Shown here in pieces: positions 14,659 to 19,908 of a stretch of DNA of 19,908 nucleotides. The stretch covers positions 1 to 19,908 of the forward strand of contig JBBRVP010000051.1 in assembly GCA_038246785.1 (NCBI GenBank), written 5' to 3'. The notes below the pieces were generated by a model. That model did not search any database, was not told the DNA's origin, and was given only the letters and a program-made list of their open reading frames with translations. Within the stretch, counting starts at the first letter, position 1, and every line of letters starts with the position of its first letter. The position numbers and the translations under genes were made by a program. This DNA is from JBBRVP01 sp038246785 (GTDB lineage Bacteria; Actinomycetota; Actinomycetes; Jiangellales; Jiangellaceae).

Positions 14659-15902
14659 TCTCGCCGAGGACCGCGGAGCGCTCCTGGACGACCGCGGAGC
14701 TGCCTGCTGTCGACGAGGTTCTCGGCGGCCTCGTCGACCCGACGGCCCTGCGCCGTACCGGAGCTCTCACCGGCGACGACCTCCTGTGGGGATGGCCGTT
14801 CGGCTGTGTCTCCGGTCCCCCAGCAGTCAGCTCAGCGCCGGCCGGCGGCGCTGGTCCTGCGCACCCCCGCGCCGTGCTCGAGGGGTCGTTGCGCCGGGCC
14901 CTTGCCGCGGGACCGGTGGTGATGACGTTTTCCGGAGGTCGCGACTCCTCGGCCCTCCTGGCGCTTGCCATGCACGTCGCCCGGCGCGAACGGCTGCCGG
15001 AGCCGGTGGCCCTCACCTACCGCTACCCGGCCGCGGACTCCGCCGCCCAGGAGTCGCAGTGGCAGGACCTCGTGGCCGAGCATGTCGGCCTCACCACCTG
15101 GGAGCGTCGGCTGGTCGACGATGAGCTGGACCTGATCGGGCCGCTGGGCGGCACGCTGCTCGGCCTGGCCGCTCACCCGGTCTTCCCGTGCCCCCTCGCC
15201 GCCGAGGCGCACACGTGCGTGCGGGCACGGGGCGGCACGCTCGTCACCGGCGAGATCGGCGACTGGGCGTTCGCCCCACGGCGGATGACGGTCCTGCGCA
15301 CGATGGCCCGCGGACGCGGCTGGCGGCGGGCGAGGACGCGGCGTTACCTGCTGGAGGTCGCCGGACCGCGCGCGCTGCGTCGCCGGGTCGCCGTGCGGGA
15401 GCTCGACGAGCTGCCGTGGCTGCGCCCGGCCGCCGTCGCTGCCCGACGCCGGCAGGTCGCCGCCGCGGCGCTGCCTCCGCTGCGCTGGGACCGGGACCTG
15501 CTCACCCTCGAGCGGCAGCGGTTCTACGTCCTCGGCCGACGCAGCCTTCACGCGGTCGCGGCGGCGTTCGGCGCCGCCCGGTTGGACCCCTTCGCCGAGC
15601 CGGAGTTCCTCCGGGCGCTCGCCGCCTGGGGCGGCGCGCGGGGCATCACCGGCCGCAACCCGGCGATGCGGGCGCTGTTCGCCGACGTCCTGCCCGCCCC
15701 GCTGCTCGCGCGCACGACGAAGGCGTCGTTCAACGGCTCACGGTTCAGTCGCTGGTCGCGGGCGTTCGCCGAGACGTGGGACGGCCGGGGCGTGGACCCG
15801 GAGCTGGTCGACGTCGCCGCGCTGCGCGCGGCCTGGTCGGCGCCTAGCCCGCACGCCGGCAGCTTCTCCTTGCTGCAGCAGGCCTGGCTGGCGTCGCGAT
15901 GA
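14655..15902 (+). CDS. Lasso peptide cyclase (C protein, asparagine-synthetase-like), without glutaminase domain
   Basis: This 415-residue protein has the ATP-pyrophosphatase loop MTFSGGRDSSALLAL at about residues 90-104 and the C-terminal lasso-cyclase segments DPFAEPEFLRALAAWG, LPAPLLARTTKASFNGSRFS. The enzyme adenylates the side-chain carboxylate of the ring Asp/Glu and drives attack by the alpha-amine of core residue 1, closing the macrolactam. Typical lasso cyclases are 500-650 residues with an N-terminal Ntn glutaminase-like domain of about 200. Here only about 90 residues precede the PP-loop, and they do not begin with a catalytic Cys or contain its motifs, so that domain is absent. 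The GTG start overlaps the B1 stop; no in-frame upstream extension is possible. The stop overlaps B2 (ATGA). Confidence 0.92.
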   Translation: MISPRTAERSWTTAELPAVDEVLGGLVDPTALRRTGALTGDDLLWGWPFGCVSGPPAVSSAPAGGAGPAHPRAVLEGSLRRALAAGPVVMTFSGGRDSSALLALAMHVARRERLPEPVALTYRYPAADSAAQESQWQDLVAEHVGLTTWERRLVDDELDLIGPLGGTLLGLAAHPVFPCPLAAEAHTCVRARGGTLVTGEIGDWAFAPRRMTVLRTMARGRGWRRARTRRYLLEVAGPRALRRRVAVRELDELPWLRPAAVAARRRQVAAAALPPLRWDRDLLTLERQRFYVLGRRSLHAVAAAFGAARLDPFAEPEFLRALAAWGGARGITGRNPAMRALFADVLPAPLLARTTKASFNGSRFSRWSRAFAETWDGRGVDPELVDVAALRAAWSAPSPHAGSFSLLQQAWLASR

Positions 15903-16348
15903 GCCGATCCCCGAGCGTCCGGCGGGTCGCCGGTGCGGTCCGGGACCTGCGTGAGGTCGTCGTCGTGCTCGCCGTCGCGGCCGCGGTCGAGATGAGCCTG
16001 CGCCGCACGAGCCTTCCGGTCACCGCCAGCCGGCTCGGCGTGGCGCTGGACGTCGTCGGCGCGACGCCGGTCGACGGGACGCCAGACGCCCAGCGGCCGC
16101 TGCCGGTCACCGCTCGGCGCCAGGTCCGGGCCGTGCACCTCGTCATCGGACACTGGCCGTTCGGCGACACATGCCTGCGGCGCTGCCTGGTCCTCGGGCA
16201 ACGCCTGCGCCGGCTCCACCCGGTGCTCGTCGTGGGCACCCGGCGCACGCCGCAGGGCTCGGTGGCGGTGCACTCGTGGCTGGTCGTCGCCGGGCGCAGC
16301 CTCGACCCGACGTCTGGGGAGTTCCTCCCGCTGCGCGGCCGACGATGA
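15899..16348 (+). CDS. Lasso peptide leader peptidase (B2, transglutaminase-like cysteine protease)
   Basis: This 149-residue protein matches the B2 family (PF13471 Transglut_core3). The N-terminal hydrophobic helix VVVLAVAAAVEMSLRRTS is followed by the catalytic cysteine in GDTCLRRCLVLGQRLR (Cys92; Cys96 is an extra cysteine), the histidine in VAVHSWLVV (His125) and the aspartate in AGRSLDPTS (Asp136). Spacing and order Cys-His-Asp are normal. It removes the leader, predicted to cut after Leu20 of the precursor, with B1 supplying leader recognition. It overlaps the cyclase stop (ATGA at 15899-15902) and the kinase start (ATGA at 16345-16348), so the operon is translationally coupled. Confidence 0.92.
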   Translation: MSRSPSVRRVAGAVRDLREVVVVLAVAAAVEMSLRRTSLPVTASRLGVALDVVGATPVDGTPDAQRPLPVTARRQVRAVHLVIGHWPFGDTCLRRCLVLGQRLRRLHPVLVVGTRRTPQGSVAVHSWLVVAGRSLDPTSGEFLPLRGRR

Positions 16349-17331
16349 CGACCGGCCGGCTGGCGTCGTACGACCTGCACGGCTACCTCCTGGAGACCGA
16401 CCTGCCGCTGCCGGGCTGCTCGCCTGCGACGTCGCGCCGTGCCCGTTCGGAGGACGAATTGCTGCGCCTCGTACGGGGCACTCCGGTCCCGCCTGCGGAT
16501 CCGCCCAGCGGTGCCGCGGTGCTGGCCGAGCTCGCCGACCCGGCGCGCCGGCAGGTCTACCGGTTCACCCGGTCCGGGGACCGGCTGGTGCTGCGCTTCT
16601 CCGGCGCGGCCGACATCGCGGCCGACGCCGGGCTGCGCCGCGCCGTGGCCCGACCGTGGCCGGGCGCCGACCCCGGTGTGCTCGCCGTGCTCGTCCCCGG
16701 GTCGGTCATGGCGGCTCGGCTCATCATCGACGGTCACCTCGTGCTGCACGCCGGAGCGTTCGCGGTGGACGGCTCGGCGGTGGCCGTCGTGGGCGGCTCC
16801 GGGATGGGCAAGTCGACGCTGGGCGCGCTGGCCGTGCTCGCGGGGCACCGCCTCGTCAGCGACGACGTGCTCCGGGTCGACCTGACCGGGTCCGGGGCCA
16901 GCGTGTGGCCCGGGTCTGCAGAGTCGCGGCTGCGCAGGTCCGCGCTTGACCTCGTCTCGGGGTTTGCGGACATCGGCACGGTGCGCCCGACCGCGGACGG
17001 CCGGACAGCCGTCGCAGGGCCGTCCCACGCCGCGCCGGGGGAGTCTGCCGGGACGGCGCCCCTGCCGCTGCGCTGCTGCGTGGTGCCCCGACCGTGTCGT
17101 GAGGCCACGGAGGTCTCCGTACGCCGGCTCGACGGCTTCACCGCGCTGCGGCAGCTGTCCGCGTTTCCCCGCGTGGTCGGCTGGTGCGACCCCGAGACGA
17201 GCGCGCAGCAGTTCCACCTGCTCGCCGACCTGTGCGAGCGCGTCCCGGTCGTGCAGGCCACGCTCCCGTGGGGGCCGCCGTTCGACACCGGCATCGTGCA
17301 GCGGCTGGTCGCCGGGCTGGACAGGCTGTGA
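16345..17331 (+). CDS. HprK-like lasso peptide kinase
   Basis: This 328-residue protein has the HPr kinase/phosphorylase-type core: VLHAGAFAVDG with a conserved His (about 135), P-loop VVGGSGMGKSTLG (GGSGMGKST at 150-158) and HRLVSDDVLRVD (Asp173-Asp174, magnesium and catalytic region). Such kinases in lasso clusters (for example the paeninodin type) phosphorylate the hydroxyl of the C-terminal Ser of the precursor. The N-terminal 110 residues are less conserved and may bind the peptide. It is the last gene of the coupled operon and ends 10 bases from the stop of the convergent ABC transporter gene. In this cluster the core ends Ser-Gly, so the target residue is not the last one. Confidence 0.88.
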   Translation: MTTGRLASYDLHGYLLETDLPLPGCSPATSRRARSEDELLRLVRGTPVPPADPPSGAAVLAELADPARRQVYRFTRSGDRLVLRFSGAADIAADAGLRRAVARPWPGADPGVLAVLVPGSVMAARLIIDGHLVLHAGAFAVDGSAVAVVGGSGMGKSTLGALAVLAGHRLVSDDVLRVDLTGSGASVWPGSAESRLRRSALDLVSGFADIGTVRPTADGRTAVAGPSHAAPGESAGTAPLPLRCCVVPRPCREATEVSVRRLDGFTALRQLSAFPRVVGWCDPETSAQQFHLLADLCERVPVVQATLPWGPPFDTGIVQRLVAGLDRL

Positions 17332-17341
17332 GCCAGTCCGG

Positions 17342-19129
17342 TCAGCTGAGCTGGAACGCCCCGGCCTGCAAGCGGTAGAGCTCGGCGTAGACCCCGCCGC
17401 CGGACAGGAGCTCGGCGTGGCTGCCGTCCTCGACGATCCTGCCCTCCTGCAGCACGCAGATCCGGTCGGCCAGGTGCAGGTTGGCGTACCGGTGGGAGAC
17501 GAGTACCAGCGCCCGGTCGCGGACGAGGGAGCGTACGTCGCTGAACAGGCGGTGCTCGGCGGCCGGGTCGAGCGCCGAGCTGGGCTCGTCGAGGACGACC
17601 AGCGGCGTGTCCCGCACGAGTGCCCTGGCCAGGGCGACCCGCTGCCACTGGCCGCCGGACAGGTCGACGCCTTCCTCGAACATCCGGCCCAGCTGGGAGT
17701 CCAGACCGCGCCGCAGGCTCCGGGCCGCGTCCATCGCCCCGGCGTCGAGGGCCGCCCGCTCGACGCGGGCACGCTCCTCGTCGGCCCGGTCCGCGGTCAG
17801 GAGGATGTTCTCGGCCAGGGTCAGCTCGTAGCGGACGAAGTCCTGGAACAGCACCGACGCCGAGCGCCTGTGCGCCGCTGCGTCGTGCTCGTCGAGGGGT
17901 CGGCCGTCCCAGCACAGGCTCCCCGACGTGGGCTGGTAGAGCCCGGCCAGGATCTTGGCCAGCGTCGTCTTGCCGCTGCCGTTCTCGCCGACGAGGGCGA
18001 CGACCTGCCCGGGGCGTACGTCGAGGTCGACGTCGGTGAGGGCATCCGCCACCGACCCGGGGTAGCGGAAGCCCACTCCCCGCGCCGCCAGCGCGTGCCG
18101 GAGCGGCCAGCACGCGGCCGGGGACTCCGGGTAGACCGGGGTGGTCCGGACGAAGCCGTCGAGGTCGTGGAGGAAGCCGCCGGACTCGATGATCGTGCCC
18201 ATCGCGGCGAGGAAGCGGTCGAGCTGGCCGCCGAGCAGCCGGACGGCGACCACCGCGGCGCCGGCGGCGGACAGCGACATCCGGCCGCTGCCGACCATCG
18301 CCACAATGATCATGAGCGTGACGGCGAGGAGTACGGCGCTGCTCCCGGCGACCACCAGGGCCAGCACCTGTCGCTTGCGGACCTGAGCGGCCAGCCCGCC
18401 CCGGTAGGTCGCGGACAGCTCGAGGTGGCGGCGTTGCAGCTCCGCACTCGTGTCGAAGGCTCGCACCTCGGCGGCAGAGCCACGCTCGGTGAGCAGGTCA
18501 CGGACGTACTGCCGCCGCCGCCAGGTCGCCGTCCACGCCAGGGCGAAGGAGAACTCGGTCGCGCTGGCGCGGCGGGCCAGCAGCACCGCCGGCACCCCGG
18601 CCACCAGCATGGTCGGCAGCAGCAGCGGCTCCAGCGCGTAGACGGCAGCCGCGAGCGAGACGACGGTGATGCTGCTGCCGAGGATGCCGAGAGCGGCGGT
18701 CGCGATGCCGGCCGGCCTGGTGATCGCGTTGGACTTCAGCCGCTCCACGCGATCGTGGAACTCGGGGGACTCGTACGTCCGCAGGTCCGTCGCACCGGTG
18801 ACCGCCAGCAGCCGGGCCCACGCCTGGATCCCGGCGTCCTCGCCGAGCAGTCGCTGCTGGTGGGTCTGCAGTCCGGTCACTGCGGTGCTGAGCGCGCTGG
18901 CAATCGCCAGCAGCACGAGCGGACCGACGAACGTCGCCACCTCGACGTCGGCGGACACCATGACGTCGACGGTGAGCTTGGCCGCCACGACCACGGCGGT
19001 CACCGCCACGGCCCCCAGCACCTGCAGGCCGGCAGCCACGGCGAATCCTGCCGGGTTGGCCGAGGCCACGAGCCGGATGGCCTGCCAGGTGAGGGCCGCC
19101 GTACGGACGGGTGCGACGCGTCGCGCCAC
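17342..19129 (-). CDS. Lasso peptide ABC exporter (D protein), fused membrane and ATPase domains
   Basis: This 595-residue protein is an ABC half-transporter. The transmembrane region spans about residues 20-310, with hydrophobic helices such as FAVAAGLQVLGAVAVTAVVV, FVGPLVLLAIASALSTAV and VLLAVTLMIIVAMV. The nucleotide-binding domain follows, with Walker A VGENGSGKTT (about 380-389), signature LSGGQWQRVALARAL (490), Walker B LVVLDEPSSALD (511) and H-loop VSHR (546). It should export the mature lasso peptide and give self-immunity. The start is placed at GTG 19129, where GAGGGGGG sits six bases upstream; the longer frame to 19192 lacks a good site and its extra residues are not conserved-looking. 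It is convergent with the kinase and divergent from the precursor gene. Confidence 0.9.
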   Translation of the reverse strand: MARRVAPVRTAALTWQAIRLVASANPAGFAVAAGLQVLGAVAVTAVVVAAKLTVDVMVSADVEVATFVGPLVLLAIASALSTAVTGLQTHQQRLLGEDAGIQAWARLLAVTGATDLRTYESPEFHDRVERLKSNAITRPAGIATAALGILGSSITVVSLAAAVYALEPLLLPTMLVAGVPAVLLARRASATEFSFALAWTATWRRRQYVRDLLTERGSAAEVRAFDTSAELQRRHLELSATYRGGLAAQVRKRQVLALVVAGSSAVLLAVTLMIIVAMVGSGRMSLSAAGAAVVAVRLLGGQLDRFLAAMGTIIESGGFLHDLDGFVRTTPVYPESPAACWPLRHALAARGVGFRYPGSVADALTDVDLDVRPGQVVALVGENGSGKTTLAKILAGLYQPTSGSLCWDGRPLDEHDAAAHRRSASVLFQDFVRYELTLAENILLTADRADEERARVERAALDAGAMDAARSLRRGLDSQLGRMFEEGVDLSGGQWQRVALARALVRDTPLVVLDEPSSALDPAAEHRLFSDVRSLVRDRALVLVSHRYANLHLADRICVLQEGRIVEDGSHAELLSGGGVYAELYRLQAGAFQLS

Positions 19130-19286
19130 CTCGGACCCCCCTCGACGGCCGGCGCGGCCAGCGTAGGGACTGTTTCGAGGCGGTGGTGCCAAGTTCGCGA
19201 AAAGCGCCCCGCCCGCGGCCAGGTGCTCCTACCCTGCGCGACAGGGGGGCGGCCGTCCGGCTGCCCACGCGGCGAAAGGAGACCGG
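19130..19286. promoter_or_regulatory. Divergent control region between exporter and precursor genes
   Basis: These 157 bases should hold the promoters of both D (minus) and A (plus). Visible elements are an 8-base palindrome TTCGCGAA (19194-19201), a possible -10 TACCCT for A (19230-19235) without a convincing -35, and ribosome sites on both sides: GAGGGGGG for D and AAAGGAGA (19275-19282) for A. Promoter positions are guesses. Confidence 0.4.
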
Positions 19287-19424
19287 ATGCAGAGCTACTC
19301 TCCCCCCACCTTCGAGGAGATCGGCTCCGTGCGGGAGCTCACGCTGGGACAGTCGTCGGGCAGCCGCCTGGACGCAGGCTTCCCAGCGGGCACTCCGTTC
19401 GGGGACCTCACCTTCTCGGGGTGA
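19287..19424 (+). CDS. Lasso peptide precursor (A), 45 residues
   Basis: This small gene starts at ATG with AAAGGAG five bases upstream. The leader MQSYSPPTFEEIGSVRELTL (1-20) fits the actinobacterial lasso pattern Y-x2-P-x-L-x3-G-x5-T exactly in spacing: Tyr4, Pro7, Phe9 (in place of Leu), Gly13, Thr19. Thr at -2 puts cleavage after Leu20. The 25-residue core (21-45) begins GQSSGSRLD and continues AGFPAGTPFGDLTFSG. Gly1 is the usual nucleophile. Core positions 7 and 8 are Arg and Leu and position 9 is Asp29, so a nine-residue ring Gly1-Asp9 is the only standard ring possible. Phe12, Phe18 and Phe23 are candidate steric plugs. The sequence is followed by a strong hairpin. It sits next to a complete B1/C/B2/D set, which supports the call; I recognise no named lasso peptide with this core. 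Confidence 0.9.
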   Translation: MQSYSPPTFEEIGSVRELTLGQSSGSRLDAGFPAGTPFGDLTFSG

Positions 19425-19430
19425 CGGAAG

Positions 19431-19472
19431 GGCTGCGGTGGCCGTGTCCCGAGCGACCCGGCCACCGCAGCC
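19431..19472 (+). terminator. Perfect 14-bp hairpin after the lasso precursor gene
   Basis: GGCTGCGGTGGCCG (19431-19444) is exactly complementary to CGGCCACCGCAGCC (19459-19472), with a 14-base loop, starting six bases after the precursor stop. No T-run follows. It probably ends or stabilises the short precursor transcript. A second small hairpin, CCGGCCG-TCT-CGGCCGG, lies at 19519-19535. Confidence 0.75.
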
Positions 19473-19639
19473 ATCGATTCGAGCCACCGCCCCTCGAAGG
19501 ATCGACCTGACTGGGTCACCGGCCGTCTCGGCCGGCGTTGCCCCGGCGTGGCGTTATTTGCCGGCTCGGCCAGTACCGGGGCGGCGAGACCGAGGGGTCC
19601 ACGATGGTGTGGCGCTTTCCGGCGATGCTTCGTATGGTC

Positions 19640-19908
19640 GCTAGCCCGGCTCTTTCATGCGGGGTCGGGCGACACAGGGTTGGATGCACGGAAGTGCCTG
19701 TCCTGTAAGGGAAACTGGGCTTGTCGACGGTCCAGGGTCCCGAGCAGGAAGGCACTCCGTAGGTGAAGCGTAACCGGCGTGGTGGGCGGGTCAAGGTCAG
19801 CGCGGATGGTGTCGGGGTGGTCTCCCACGCCGGGGTCGGGTTGTTGCGGGAGACTGCTGAGTTCTCCGGCCTGATCGCGGGTCTGGACGTGGCGCTGGCC
19901 GACACCTA
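19640..19908 (+). mobile_element. Left part of an IS1380-family insertion sequence, cut by window edge
   Basis: The transposase start at 19763 marks an IS1380-type element running off the right edge. Its left end must lie upstream, perhaps near CCGGCTCTTTCATGC at about 19646-19660. The terminal inverted repeat and the target duplication cannot be confirmed because the right end is outside the window, so the left coordinate is approximate. The stretch 19473-19640 holds only the small hairpin at 19519-19535 and no gene I recognise. Confidence 0.6.
19763..19908 (+). CDS. IS1380 family transposase, N-terminal 48 residues, cut by window edge
   Basis: The frame starts at GTG (AGGAAGG about ten bases upstream) and reads VKRNRRGGRVKVSADGVGVV followed by SHAGVGLLRETAEFSGLI and a final LADTY. 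The combination 'KVSADG-x-G-x-V-S-H-A-G-x-x-L-L-R-x-x-A-x-x-x-G-L' is the typical N terminus of actinobacterial IS1380 transposases (DDE type). The frame is intact up to the edge; activity cannot be judged. Confidence 0.85.
   Translation, partial: MKRNRRGGRVKVSADGVGVVSHAGVGLLRETAEFSGLIAGLDVALADT

Noticed and set aside
15844..17772. Minus-strand open frame of 642 codons across B2 and the kinase
   Set aside because: It runs antisense to two genes with intact catalytic motifs and has compositionally biased sequence without family features.
16946..19510. Plus-strand open frame of 854 codons opposite the ABC exporter
   Set aside because: It is the complement of a clear ABC transporter with all ATPase motifs; its own translation is low-complexity Arg/Gly/Asp-rich with no domain.
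1..19908. tRNA, rRNA and CRISPR arrays
   Set aside because: No cloverleaf-like or rRNA-like stretches and no regularly spaced short repeats were seen; the only tandem repeats are inside coding regions.

Overview
The window is about 20 kb of very GC-rich DNA. Dense coding, GTG and ATG starts, strong purine-rich ribosome binding sites, many 4-bp start/stop overlaps and the families present (an EspC-like protein paired with a DUF1023 hydrolase, a mycobacterial-style BkdA/PdhA operon, an IS1380-type transposase) point to the chromosome of a high-GC actinomycete. The genus cannot be fixed from the sequence alone.

Left part (1-7009): small, mostly unrelated accessory or housekeeping genes. In order they are the edge-truncated end of a pyridoxamine-phosphate-oxidase-like gene (-), a DUF1801 protein (+), a Pol-beta-type nucleotidyltransferase (-), a decayed cupin gene (-), an NTF2/SnoaL-like protein (+), a six-repeat plus DUF4185 beta-propeller protein (-), an MDR-type NADP-dependent oxidoreductase (-) and a PIG-L deacetylase (+).

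Centre (7213-12964): a complete E1alpha-E1beta-E2 operon for a 2-oxoacid dehydrogenase complex (branched-chain or pyruvate type, no E3 here). Facing it on the minus strand is a translationally coupled pair, an EspC/WXG100-like small protein and a DUF1023 alpha/beta hydrolase.

Right part (13059-19424): a lasso peptide biosynthetic gene cluster, the most interesting content. A PsmN-like nucleotidyltransferase (N, -) diverges from a four-gene operon joined by 4-bp overlaps: PqqD-like B1 (leader recognition), asparagine-synthetase-like cyclase C, B2 leader protease and an HprK-like kinase K. An ABC exporter D (-) runs convergent to K. Divergent from D is a small gene for a 45-residue precursor A. 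Its leader fits the lasso recognition pattern (Tyr4, Pro7, Phe9, Gly13, Thr19), and its predicted core starts at Gly21 with Asp29 as the only possible 9-residue-ring acceptor. A perfect 14-bp hairpin follows A. K plus N suggests that the lasso is phosphorylated and the phosphate further decorated, as described for paeninodin and pseudomycoidin, but the core ends in Ser-Gly rather than Ser.

Right edge (about 19640-19908): the start of an IS1380-family insertion sequence, cut by the window end.
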